Made by a program: the position numbers and the translations under genes. Under the pieces are notes generated by a model. It saw nothing but the letters and a program-made list of their open reading frames with translations. It was not told the origin of the DNA and searched no databases. Positions 20,104 through 28,283 of a DNA stretch of 64,000 nucleotides are shown one piece after another. Source of the stretch: an uncultured Pelagibacteraceae bacterium (GTDB lineage: Bacteria > Pseudomonadota > Alphaproteobacteria > Pelagibacterales > Pelagibacteraceae); the NCBI GenBank assembly GCA_902620525.1, contig CACNIK010000002.1:62001-126000 (forward strand), in the 5' to 3' direction. The stretch's first letter is position 1. Every line of letters begins with the position of its first letter.

Positions 20104-20938
20104 TTAAATTTACTTCCTTTTCCAGAATAGTATGATTTGCATGATTTTTGTAACTTAATTCTTTTACGAATAATAATTTTATAAAATCAAAAAAAGACAA
20201 AAAAGTCTGAATTATTTTTTCAAAAACTGGCACATATATTTTTCCCGCATTATTATAATTTTCAATATTTTTTTGTTTGAGGATATAATCTCCAATTTTT
20301 CTATAAACGCGTCTAGCTACTATTACTGAAAATCTTGATTTTAGAGGAATACTGCTAATTGAGTAAAAAGATTTATCATAAAATATTTGAGACTCATTTA
20401 TTATCTCTGTTATTGAAAAAAAATCATGTTTAACATACTGCCTATTGCGTGCTTTATCTTCACAAACATCACGAGCAATATTAGTAAATTGCATCGCAAT
20501 TCCAAGATCAATAGCACCTTTCAGAGCTTCTTTATTATTCACTTTTAAAATTTTTGACATCATCAACCCAACTGTTCCAGCAACTCTATATGAATATATT
20601 AACAATTCCTTTTTTGAATTAATTTTAACTTTTTCTTCCAGGTCTGTTTGAACTCCATCAAATAAGTCTATCACTACCTGTTTAGAGATATTTTCTTCAT
20701 TTATTACTGACCACATTTCTTTGATAATAGGATTATTGATATCTTTATTTATAAAATCTTTTTTAAACTTCAAAAAGTTTTCTTTTTTAATTTCCAATTC
20801 TTTATCATCGTCAACTATATCATCCAATGTTCTGCAAAAATTATATAGGGATGAACACTTTTTAAATACTGATTTAGATAAAAAAAAACTTGCCCAGTAA
20901 AAAGATTTTGCGTGTTTTTTTATTAAGTTATTCATCAA
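20090..20938 (-). CDS. crtB: Phytoene synthase
   Basis: 282 residues of the trans-isoprenyl diphosphate head-to-head synthase family. Two aspartate-rich motifs are visible: TLDDIVDD at 38-44 and NIARDVCEDKARN near residue 155. It condenses two geranylgeranyl diphosphates to phytoene. The GGPP synthase (crtE) is not in this window and must be encoded elsewhere. The start overlaps the crtI stop by 4 bases and the end overlaps crtY by 14, consistent with a tightly coupled operon. Confidence 0.95.
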   Translation of the reverse strand: MMNNLIKKHAKSFYWASFFLSKSVFKKCSSLYNFCRTLDDIVDDDKELEIKKENFLKFKKDFINKDINNPIIKEMWSVINEENISKQVVIDLFDGVQTDLEEKVKINSKKELLIYSYRVAGTVGLMMSKILKVNNKEALKGAIDLGIAMQFTNIARDVCEDKARNRQYVKHDFFSITEIINESQIFYDKSFYSISSIPLKSRFSVIVARRVYRKIGDYILKQKNIENYNNAGKIYVPVFEKIIQTFLSFFDFIKLLFVKELSYKNHANHTILEKEVNLNEKI

Positions 20939-22401
20939 AATAGTCTATCCAATACCTTAGCAGATGATAGAACACCTGGCATTCCTGCTCCAGGATGTGT
21001 TCCAGCTCCCACAAAGAATAAATTATTAAAAACCTCTGATTGATTATGAAATCTAAAATAAGCTGACTGCGAAAATTTTGGTTGTATTGAAAATCCTGAT
21101 CCATGTAAGGTTGCTAAGTCTTTTTCAAAGTAATCAGGTGTTAAATAAAAATCACTTACAACATTTTCTTTTATTCCGGGAAGCACTGTCTTATCCATTT
21201 TATCTAAAATTAGATTTTTAAATTTTTCCCCCTCTTCAGACCAATTTATATTTGATAAATTATTTGGAACTGGAACTAAAACGTAAAATGCATCTTGATT
21301 TTTTGGTGACATATTTGGATCTGTAGCGGAAGGTCTGTGTAAGTAATAACTAATATCTTCAGACAGAACTTTTTTTTCAAATATTTTATTTAAATGCCTT
21401 TCATAAGATTTACCAAAGTAAATAGTATGATGAGCCACGTTATCGTACTGTTTTTTAGATCCGAAATAATAAACAAACAATCCCATTGAATAATCCATTC
21501 TTTTCATTTTTCGTTTAAACAAAAAATTGTAATCATTTTTTGATTTAATCAAATTTTGATAAACATTTGGAGGGTCAGAATTACAAATAATATAATCACA
21601 ATTAATAATTTTAGAATTATTTATTTTAACACCTTGTACTCTTCTATCATTTGTAATTATTTCGGTTACTTCAGCACCTTTAATAATTTCTATATTTTCC
21701 TCTCTCATTAATTTTTCAAGAGCCAAAACAACATTACCCGTTCCACCCATCGAGTAATGGATACCCCATTTTTTTTCTAAAAATAAAATCAAGGTATAAA
21801 TTGAAGTTGTTGTAAAAGGATTTCCACCCACTAAAAGAGGATGCATACTAAATACTCTTCTTAGTTTTTCGTTTGAAATATAATTTGAAACTAATTGATA
21901 TACAGATTTGTAGCTCTTTAAATTTAATAATGATGGAATCTGTTTTAACATGAAAATAATATCATTAAACGGCTTATCTGACAAATCTGTAAAACCTTTG
22001 TTAAAAATTTTTTCAGTAAAATTGACTAAATTTTTGTATCCCTCGAAATCTTGATCTGAAAACTTTTTTACTTCTTTTTCCATCGACATCTCATTACCAG
22101 AGTAATCAAAAGTTTGGCCATCGCTGAATACAAAACGGTACCAAAGATCTAATGGAACAATTTGAACATAATCAGTAATTTTCTTATTAAATAAAGAAAA
22201 CAATTCTTCGAAAAGATAAGGAGCGGTAATTACAGTTGGACCACCATCATAGATAAAATTTCCTTTTTTAAACACTCTTGCTCTACCGCCTAAATCTGGG
22301 TGTTTTTCTAACAAAGTAACATCGTAACCTTTAGCTTTACATCGAAGGGATGAAGCTAAACCACCAAAGCCTGAGCCTATAACTATAATTTTTTTTACCA
22401 T
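20935..22401 (-). CDS. crtI: Phytoene desaturase
   Basis: 488 residues, standard CrtI length. The N-terminal FAD motif VIGSGFGGLASSLRC is followed by LEKHPDLGGRARVF. The C-terminal family signature FFVGAGTHPGAGMPGVL is near residues 463-479. It converts phytoene to lycopene in the membrane. It begins only 16 bases after the atpF stop, and that gap has no visible terminator or strong promoter, so it may be read through from the F0 ATP synthase genes (inference). Confidence 0.96.
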   Translation of the reverse strand: MVKKIIVIGSGFGGLASSLRCKAKGYDVTLLEKHPDLGGRARVFKKGNFIYDGGPTVITAPYLFEELFSLFNKKITDYVQIVPLDLWYRFVFSDGQTFDYSGNEMSMEKEVKKFSDQDFEGYKNLVNFTEKIFNKGFTDLSDKPFNDIIFMLKQIPSLLNLKSYKSVYQLVSNYISNEKLRRVFSMHPLLVGGNPFTTTSIYTLILFLEKKWGIHYSMGGTGNVVLALEKLMREENIEIIKGAEVTEIITNDRRVQGVKINNSKIINCDYIICNSDPPNVYQNLIKSKNDYNFLFKRKMKRMDYSMGLFVYYFGSKKQYDNVAHHTIYFGKSYERHLNKIFEKKVLSEDISYYLHRPSATDPNMSPKNQDAFYVLVPVPNNLSNINWSEEGEKFKNLILDKMDKTVLPGIKENVVSDFYLTPDYFEKDLATLHGSGFSIQPKFSQSAYFRFHNQSEVFNNLFFVGAGTHPGAGMPGVLSSAKVLDRLF

Positions 22402-22417
22402 GTTATTTTGGCTTATT

Positions 22418-22915
22418 TTAACTGGATTTCTTTTGAAGTGCTAACTTTGTTTCTTCTATACTTTGACTATAAATCTTATCTAGTTTGCTTTTATCCAAAG
22501 AATTAAGCAATAGTTTTTCAATACTTTCAAAAGCTATTTTAACCGAAGCATTTTTAATGTCTTTAATAGCTTGATTCTTTAATTGTTTAATTTTTTCCTC
22601 AGTATTCTTTTTTTTGATTTCAATTAATTTATGAAAAACTTCGTTTGACTTAATTATATTTTTTTCCGCTTGATCATTAGCTTCTTTAATCATTTTATTA
22701 ACTTGTGACTTAGAGTCTCCAATTCTTTTTTCATATTCAGCCAATTGTCTTTTAGCTTCCTCTTTTAATTTTTCAGATTCGTCAACTTGATTTTTTATTT
22801 TATTTATATTTTCGTCTAATATATTTTTAACTTTTGACGGAATTTTAAAATAAATTAAGAGAATTATGAAAATTAAAAAAGAAATTGCTACCCAAAACGT
22901 TGCGTCAATTATCAT
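22418..22915 (-). CDS. atpF: F0F1 ATP synthase subunit B
   Basis: 165 residues: one N-terminal membrane helix (about 5-24), then a long charged coiled coil rich in K, E and A. It forms the peripheral stalk with the B' subunit encoded just upstream. Having two different b-type subunits is usual in alphaproteobacteria and phototrophs. It overlaps the B' gene by 4 bases. The order atpI-atpB-atpE-atpF'-atpF is the separate F0 operon. F1 subunits are not in this window. Confidence 0.92.
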   Translation of the reverse strand: MIIDATFWVAISFLIFIILLIYFKIPSKVKNILDENINKIKNQVDESEKLKEEAKRQLAEYEKRIGDSKSQVNKMIKEANDQAEKNIIKSNEVFHKLIEIKKKNTEEKIKQLKNQAIKDIKNASVKIAFESIEKLLLNSLDKSKLDKIYSQSIEETKLALQKKSS

Positions 22916-23487
22916 AAATATTTTCCAATCTTATTTTTTGATACCTCTGCAACTGAAGCTTTAATACTACTATTATTTAATTTATCACCAGTAACATCTT
23001 CAATTATTTTTGCTGAGATTTCTTCAGCAATTAGATTAATTGATTTAGAAGAACCTTTTTTAAGATCTAAAATTTCTTTTTCTGCTTTATTAATTTCCTT
23101 CTCTAACTCTTTTTCAAATTGTTCTTTTTTTTGACTTATATTTTTATCAAGCTGTTTCTTGGACTCAGATATTATTTTGATAACCTCTTTTTTTGCATTC
23201 GATATTTCATTTTCATACTCCAAGCTTTTCTTCTCTGCCAACTCAGAAAGTTCTTTTGCTTCATCAAGATTATCTTTAATTTTTTTTTCTCTATCATCTA
23301 AATTATCTTTTATTTTGGGTATAAAAAATTTTGAAAGCGATAGATAAAGTAATAAAAAAATTAAAATTAACCAAAACGATTGTGAGAACCAATATTTAGA
23401 GTCCAGCTGAGGCATTCCCGCCTCAGCTGCAAACAATAATGTTTCAAACCAATATATAAAAATTATAAAAGGTATTTTTAGTCTCAT
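22912..23487 (-). CDS. atpF': F0F1 ATP synthase subunit B'
   Basis: 191 residues with a signal-like hydrophobic start, the GMPQLDSKYWFSQSFWLI segment typical of alphaproteobacterial B', one membrane helix (about 36-54) and a long lysine/glutamate-rich coiled coil. It pairs with AtpF in the peripheral stalk. It begins 8 bases after atpE and overlaps atpF by 4 bases. The MPQLDS region before the helix separates it from ordinary subunit B. Confidence 0.92.
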   Translation of the reverse strand: MRLKIPFIIFIYWFETLLFAAEAGMPQLDSKYWFSQSFWLILIFLLLYLSLSKFFIPKIKDNLDDREKKIKDNLDEAKELSELAEKKSLEYENEISNAKKEVIKIISESKKQLDKNISQKKEQFEKELEKEINKAEKEILDLKKGSSKSINLIAEEISAKIIEDVTGDKLNNSSIKASVAEVSKNKIGKYL

Positions 23488-23495
23488 ATTTATCT

Positions 23496-23723
23496 CTAAA
23501 ATGCAAATAAGATAATAAGTGCAACTACAAGTCCGAATAAACCTGTCGCCTCTGCTAAAGCGAAACCTAAAAGTAAATTAGGGAATTGCTTTTGCGCTGC
23601 AGACGGGTTTCTCATGGCACCTGATAAGTAGTTACCGAAAATAATTCCGATACCAACCCCAGCACCTGCCAATGCGATTGCAGCTAATCCTGCTCCAATC
23701 ATTTTTGCTGCTTCTAACTCCAT
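23496..23723 (-). CDS. atpE: F0F1 ATP synthase subunit C (c-ring)
   Basis: 75-residue two-helix hairpin. The polar loop MRNPSAAQ separates a glycine-rich first helix from the second helix, which carries the ion-binding carboxylate E58 in GFALAEATGLFG. The residues around E58 fit the proton-binding type, without the extra Na+-type polar ligands. Many copies are needed per enzyme, and the gene has the best ribosome-binding site noticed in the window (AGGAGG at 23728-23733). Confidence 0.96.
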   Translation of the reverse strand: MELEAAKMIGAGLAAIALAGAGVGIGIIFGNYLSGAMRNPSAAQKQFPNLLLGFALAEATGLFGLVVALIILFAF

Positions 23724-23727
23724 TTTT

Positions 23728-23733
23728 CCTCCT
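23728..23733 (-). promoter_or_regulatory. Perfect Shine-Dalgarno AGGAGG before atpE
   Basis: On the minus strand AGGAGG ends 4 bases before the atpE ATG (23721-23723). Most other genes in this window have weak or no recognisable ribosome site. A perfect site on the c-ring gene fits the high copy number of subunit c relative to subunits a, b and b' made from the same transcript. Confidence 0.8.
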
Positions 23734-23738
23734 TTTTT

Positions 23739-24473
23739 TTAATGGTGAAGATTTAATGCATCATTTAAATAGATGCAGGTTAAAATTGCAAAAACATAAG
23801 CTTGTAAAAAAGCTACTAATATTTCTAAGCCAGTTAATGCAACTGAAAAACTAAGTGGTAACCAGCCACCTAAAAAACCTAAACTTATAACAAAACTTCC
23901 AAAAACTTTTAACATAGTATGCCCGGCCATCATATTAGCAAACAATCTAACAGAGAGGCTTACCGGTCTACTTAAATAAGAAATAATTTCAATTATCGTA
24001 ATTAAAGGCAACAATATAACTGGTACACCTTTAGGGACGAATATAGACAAATATTTAAAACCATGTTTAATGAATCCAATAACTGTTACTGCAAAGAATA
24101 TAAATAACGCCATAACAAGTGTTACAATTATATGACTAGTTACTGTAAAAGAGTAGGGTAGCATTCCAATCATATTGCAGAGCAAAACAAACATGAAAAG
24201 AGTAAATATAAATGGAAAATATGGCTTTGCTTTAGAGCCTGCTGTATCACTAATCATTTTTGCTATAAAATTATAAAACAGCTCTGCGATTAATTGTAAT
24301 CTATTTGGTATTATACTTTTTTGTTTTGAGCCAAAATATAGAAATAAACAAATTGTAAGAGCACTTATTAGCATGAATAAACTTGCGTTAGTAAATGACA
24401 AGTCTACATTTCCTAATTTAATTTCAGGTCCAATTTTGTAGACTTTAAATTGATGCATCGGATTAGTTGCCAT
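23739..24473 (-). CDS. atpB: F0F1 ATP synthase subunit A
   Basis: 244 residues, five to six membrane helices. The helix with the essential arginine reads LSRPVSLSVRLFANMMAGH, and the C-terminal helix AFLQAYVFAILTCIYLNDA carries the conserved glutamine/tyrosine proton-path residues. It forms the proton half-channels against the c-ring. It lies between atpI (12-base gap) and atpE (15-base gap). The N-terminal MHQFKVYKIGPEI is the usual alphaproteobacterial form. Confidence 0.96.
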   Translation of the reverse strand: MATNPMHQFKVYKIGPEIKLGNVDLSFTNASLFMLISALTICLFLYFGSKQKSIIPNRLQLIAELFYNFIAKMISDTAGSKAKPYFPFIFTLFMFVLLCNMIGMLPYSFTVTSHIIVTLVMALFIFFAVTVIGFIKHGFKYLSIFVPKGVPVILLPLITIIEIISYLSRPVSLSVRLFANMMAGHTMLKVFGSFVISLGFLGGWLPLSFSVALTGLEILVAFLQAYVFAILTCIYLNDALNLHH

Positions 24474-24485
24474 AATTTAATTCAC

Positions 24486-24770
24486 CTATTTATCTTCCTT
24501 TTGCATGTTATTTGCTACTCTGATAACATTTAGTATCCCAGCTATCACACCTATAAAAAAAAATGTTATAATAAACCAAGGTTTAGTATCAAACCAATTA
24601 TCTAAAATAAACCCAATAATTGTCCCAACTGCTACAGCCGCAACTAATTCTGTTCCTAATCGAAAGGCTGAACCCATAAAAAGTCCTCTTTTTTCATTTT
24701 CATTTAAACTCTTTTTCAATATTTCTTTTTTTGCAATCCTGAGGCGAGTTTTAAAGTTATTGTTGTCCAT
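24486..24770 (-). CDS. atpI: AtpZ/AtpI-family ATP synthase accessory protein
   Basis: 94 residues: a charged N-terminal half, then two membrane helices (about 37-53 and 62-82) with the glycine-rich GSAFRLGTELVAAVAVGTIIG. This matches the AtpI/AtpZ family found at the head of bacterial F0 operons, linked to c-ring assembly or Mg2+ supply. Position immediately before atpB supports the call. It starts 4 bases after the smc stop. Confidence 0.86.
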   Translation of the reverse strand: MDNNNFKTRLRIAKKEILKKSLNENEKRGLFMGSAFRLGTELVAAVAVGTIIGFILDNWFDTKPWFIITFFFIGVIAGILNVIRVANNMQKEDK

Positions 24771-24774
24771 TTAA

Positions 24775-27210
24775 CTAAGCTACAAGCTCTTCTGCTTTCT
24801 CTAAGTCAACAGCAACTAATTGACTTATACCTTTTTCGGGCATGGTGATACCATATAATCTGTGCATCCTAGACATTGTTAAAGCATGGTGAGTAATAAT
24901 TATGAATCTAGTTCTAGTAATATTTGTTAGTTCATCAAGTAAAGAGCAAAATCTTGTAACATTTGCGTCATCTAAAGGTGCATCAACTTCATCCAAAACA
25001 CATATTGGTGAAGGGTTTACTAAAAACACTGCAAAAATTAGGGATAATGCTGTAAGTGCTTGTTCTCCTCCAGATAATAAAGTAATTGATTGTAATCTTT
25101 TTCCCGGAGGAGAAACAAACATTTCCAGTCCAGCCTCTAATGGATCTTCAGAGTCCACTAGTTCTAATTTAGCGCTGCCACCACTAAAAAGTTTTGTATA
25201 AACCTCGTTAAATTTTCTATTAACTTTTTCAAATGCATCCAAAAGTCTTTCCCTTCCTTTTTGATTTAATTCTTCAATGCTAGACTTAAGTTTTACTATT
25301 GCAGAATAAAGATCGGCTCTATCATCTTCCATTTTTTTTATTTCGTCTTCAAACTTTTTTGTTTCAATGTCAGCTCTTAAATTTACTGTTCCCATTGACT
25401 CTCGTTCTTTCCTTATTTTTCCAACGAGTGAAATCTGATCATTTATTGAAGGCAATTCATTTATATTTAATTCTGACAATGATAAAAGCTTTGACTCTTC
25501 TGATATGTTCAATTCTGCATTAATTGAATAAAACAAATCTTTTTTTCTTGTTGCTATACCTTCCAATGTCGCTTCATTTCTAGCTTTGTCTTCACGCAGC
25601 GTTGCCAGCTTTTCTTGAATTTCTTGAATGTTATTATTTATTTTATTAAATTTTTCCTCAGCAGAACTAAGTTCTTGCTCAAGTTCATCACTTCTTTTTC
25701 TAGTGTTTTCAAGATTTTGTATATTTTGACCTTTAGTGGTTGCAATAATCTCAGGATTTTTTTGATTTTCTTTCATTTCGGTATTAATTTTCTTTTTCCT
25801 CTCTTGTAAATTATTTATCATTTTCTCAGAATTTATTTTTAAACTTTTCCAATTTTCCAATTCAATATCAATATTTTTAATTCTTTCTTTTCTTTTTATC
25901 GAATCACTTTTGACAGTCTCGTTCTTGCTAAAATTAGTTCCATATTTTTCATGCGCGGACGTTATTTGATCTATTAATTTTTTTATATCATTAAATAAAT
26001 CTTTTGATATTTTTCTTTCTTCGTCAATAAATTTTCCAATTTCAAAAATCAAACTTTCCAGTTCTTTTTTCAGACTATCCAAATTTCTTTTTGATATCTC
26101 CAAGTTTTCGTTTATTTCTACTTCAGTAGTTCCAAAGGATTTTTCAGTTTTTATTAGCTCATCTTTTTCTTCCAAGATTCTCTTCTCGTTTAAAGATGCA
26201 TCTAAAGAGATACTTTTTTCTCTTTCTAAATCAGACTCAATTGTGGCTAATGAATTTTCAAGCTTTGTGGATAGTTTTTTAATTCTTTTTTCTTCCTCTT
26301 CTAAGTTAGCCATATCTAAATTTATTTTTTGAAGTTTAGCTAAACTTTCTAACTTTTTATCTCTAAGAGGTGTTAATTTTGCATTTTCCTCATTAAGTAA
26401 TTCGGTATTATGGTTCAAATCTATTTTAATAGCGCTTATCTCATCATCTTGCTCATTCACACTTTCTGAAATTTCTTTTTTATTTTTTTCTATTTCTATT
26501 AATTTTAGATAATACAATCCTGCTTCAGCTTTTCTTATTTCTTTTGAAATCTCTTTATATTTTGTTGCTTCTTCGGCTTGTTTTTTTAAGTTATCTAACT
26601 GTTTTTGTTGTTGTTTTTTAAGTTCATCCGCTCGTTTAAGATTATTTTCTGCTGCATTTAATCTTGTTTCAGCCTCATGTCTTCTTACATGTATTCCGGC
26701 GATACCTGCGGCTTCTTCTAAAATGGCTCTTCTTTCTACTGGTTTAGCAATTACTAATTGGCCAATTTTACCTTGACTAATCAAGGATGGAGAATGAGCT
26801 CCAGTAGATAGATCTGCAAAAAAAGTTTGAGCATCCCTTGCTCTAACTTCCTTTTCATTTAAGTAATATTTGGAACCTTTGTTTCTTTCAATTTTTCTTG
26901 TTATTAAAATTTCATCTAAATTATTATATTGGTCGGGACCACTTTTATCTTTGTTGTCTATTAACAATGATACTTCAGAGAAATTTTTTTCTGGTCTGTT
27001 AGATGTTCCAGAAAATATAACATCCTCCATTCCGGTACCTCTCATACTTTTGGCAGATGTTTCTCCCATGCACCATCTTAAAGATTCAACAATGTTTGAT
27101 TTTCCACAACCATTTGGACCTACAATTCCAGTCAAACCATCTTCAATATAAAAGGTAGTTTTATCGAAGAATGACTTAAAGCCAGTAAGCTCCAATTTTT
27201 TAAACTTCAT
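24775..27210 (-). CDS. smc: SMC-family chromosome segregation ATPase, short form without obvious hinge
   Basis: The two ATPase half-heads are complete: Walker A GPNGCGKSN at 31-39, the Q-loop SLISQGKIGQ near 140, the signature LSGGEQ at 712-717 and Walker B ICVLDEVDA at about 736-744. SMC compacts and segregates the chromosome. The protein has only 811 residues against roughly 1,100-1,200 in most bacteria. The segment between the heads (about 170-650) reads as continuous charged coiled coil, with no globular, glycine-rich hinge that I can recognise. The frame is uninterrupted, so this is not a frameshift. A RecN- or SbcC-type protein is less likely given the GAHSPSLISQGKIGQ and MGTVNLRA joint motifs. 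Confidence 0.88.
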   Translation of the reverse strand: MKFKKLELTGFKSFFDKTTFYIEDGLTGIVGPNGCGKSNIVESLRWCMGETSAKSMRGTGMEDVIFSGTSNRPEKNFSEVSLLIDNKDKSGPDQYNNLDEILITRKIERNKGSKYYLNEKEVRARDAQTFFADLSTGAHSPSLISQGKIGQLVIAKPVERRAILEEAAGIAGIHVRRHEAETRLNAAENNLKRADELKKQQQKQLDNLKKQAEEATKYKEISKEIRKAEAGLYYLKLIEIEKNKKEISESVNEQDDEISAIKIDLNHNTELLNEENAKLTPLRDKKLESLAKLQKINLDMANLEEEEKRIKKLSTKLENSLATIESDLEREKSISLDASLNEKRILEEKDELIKTEKSFGTTEVEINENLEISKRNLDSLKKELESLIFEIGKFIDEERKISKDLFNDIKKLIDQITSAHEKYGTNFSKNETVKSDSIKRKERIKNIDIELENWKSLKINSEKMINNLQERKKKINTEMKENQKNPEIIATTKGQNIQNLENTRKRSDELEQELSSAEEKFNKINNNIQEIQEKLATLREDKARNEATLEGIATRKKDLFYSINAELNISEESKLLSLSELNINELPSINDQISLVGKIRKERESMGTVNLRADIETKKFEDEIKKMEDDRADLYSAIVKLKSSIEELNQKGRERLLDAFEKVNRKFNEVYTKLFSGGSAKLELVDSEDPLEAGLEMFVSPPGKRLQSITLLSGGEQALTALSLIFAVFLVNPSPICVLDEVDAPLDDANVTRFCSLLDELTNITRTRFIIITHHALTMSRMHRLYGITMPEKGISQLVAVDLEKAEELVA

Positions 27211-27214
27211 ACTA

Positions 27215-27808
27215 CTATAATAATTTATCTATCTGTTTTTTGAAAGATTTGAATTCGTGCTTATCCTCATATTTCTTATCATTAATATAAATGGTAGGTG
27301 TAGATGTTATATTATATTCCTTTTGTGCCTCAATTCTCTCTTTTAAAATTAATTCTTGAGTTTTTTCATTATCTAAACATTTTCTGAGTTCATTTTCACT
27401 TAATTTAGAATCGCTTCCGATGTTAATTAAGAATTCATTAATTTTTTTAATATCTGATCCTAACGCCCATTTTTTCTGTTTATTGTAAATTTTTGTTAAA
27501 AGTTTAAATTTGGATTCTGAGTTTGGGGCACATCTTACTATCTTCTCGGCATTAAGAGCAGCAAGATCTAAAGGGAAAGCATGATGTTCAAATTTAACCA
27601 AATTTTTATCAATATAATTTCTTTTTAATTCTTCATAAATTTTTTCGTGAAATGATGCGCAATGTGGACATGTTAAAGATGAAAAAACTTTTACCGTTAT
27701 CTTTGCATTTTCATTACCAATTTTCAGAACATCGCCCAAAACTACTGATGACGCAAATAACTGAAAAAAAATTGATATTATTATTAAACTAAGTTTAGCT
27801 CTTTTCAT
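27215..27808 (-). CDS. Periplasmic DsbA-family thiol-disulfide oxidoreductase
   Basis: 197 residues with an N-terminal signal peptide (hydrophobic stretch about 8-25 ending SSVVLG). The thioredoxin-fold active site is CPHC in SSLTCPHCASFHEKI, and TSTPTIYIN contains the cis-proline TP of the DsbA/DsbG-like clade. It probably oxidises or isomerises disulfides in secreted proteins. Copper-chain assembly of CoxB is one possible client in this genome (inference). It overlaps dciA by 14 bases and ends 5 bases before smc. Confidence 0.9.
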   Translation of the reverse strand: MKRAKLSLIIISIFFQLFASSVVLGDVLKIGNENAKITVKVFSSLTCPHCASFHEKIYEELKRNYIDKNLVKFEHHAFPLDLAALNAEKIVRCAPNSESKFKLLTKIYNKQKKWALGSDIKKINEFLINIGSDSKLSENELRKCLDNEKTQELILKERIEAQKEYNITSTPTIYINDKKYEDKHEFKSFKKQIDKLL

Positions 27809-28283
27809 TGTATGCTTTAATTAATCTTTCTAATTTATTTTTTAAATTAATATTTTCGACTTTTTTTAAATTATTAATGAAACTTTTTTTATTTATTTTT
27901 GTAGTTTGATTTTTCAAAGAGTCTTTAAATTTTGTATTAATAACTTTAACATGAATATTTTTTATTAAGGAATAGCCGAAGTATGAATTAATTTTATCTA
28001 TGATCTTTTTTTTATTGTATTCAATATCTATCTCTTTACCATGAATAACATTAAGTATTAACGTTACATATTTTGAGTTGCCTTGAGCTTTAATATTAAT
28101 GGGATAACAACTACTTGAAATATCATTTCCTATAATTTTAGTCCAATTATCAACAATCGAAGACAAGTTAAATCCATTTTTCTTTAAAACTTTTTTTATT
28201 TGAGTGGGCAAAGTGTTTGATAGAGGTCTAAGGCCTTGAATGAAATTTTTAGTTAAACTATTATTAATTCTTTTTTTATGCAT
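27795..28283 (-). CDS. dciA: DciA-like protein (DUF721), probable replicative helicase loader
   Basis: 162 residues. The first 110 follow the DUF721 pattern, with LSNTLPTQIKKVLKKNG, a conserved W in VDNWTKIIG, and a LILNVIHGKEIDIEYNKKKIIDKIN region. DUF721 proteins were renamed DciA after being shown to load DnaB in bacteria lacking DnaC-type loaders. The C-terminal 50 residues are lysine/asparagine-rich and probably disordered. Its ATG is part of ATGCAT at 28278-28283, shared head to head with mutY, so it has no intergenic promoter. Confidence 0.8.
   Translation of the reverse strand: MHKKRINNSLTKNFIQGLRPLSNTLPTQIKKVLKKNGFNLSSIVDNWTKIIGNDISSSCYPINIKAQGNSKYVTLILNVIHGKEIDIEYNKKKIIDKINSYFGYSLIKNIHVKVINTKFKDSLKNQTTKINKKSFINNLKKVENINLKNKLERLIKAYNEKS

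Noticed and set aside
22402-22417. Possible boundary (promoter or terminator) between atpF and crtI
   Set aside because: Only 16 bases are available and no hairpin, T-run or -10/-35 pair is visible, so no separate feature is annotated.
24775-27210. Short SMC considered as a frameshifted pseudogene
   Set aside because: One uninterrupted frame contains both ATPase halves with all motifs, and its flanks are normal, so a functional short form is the better reading.
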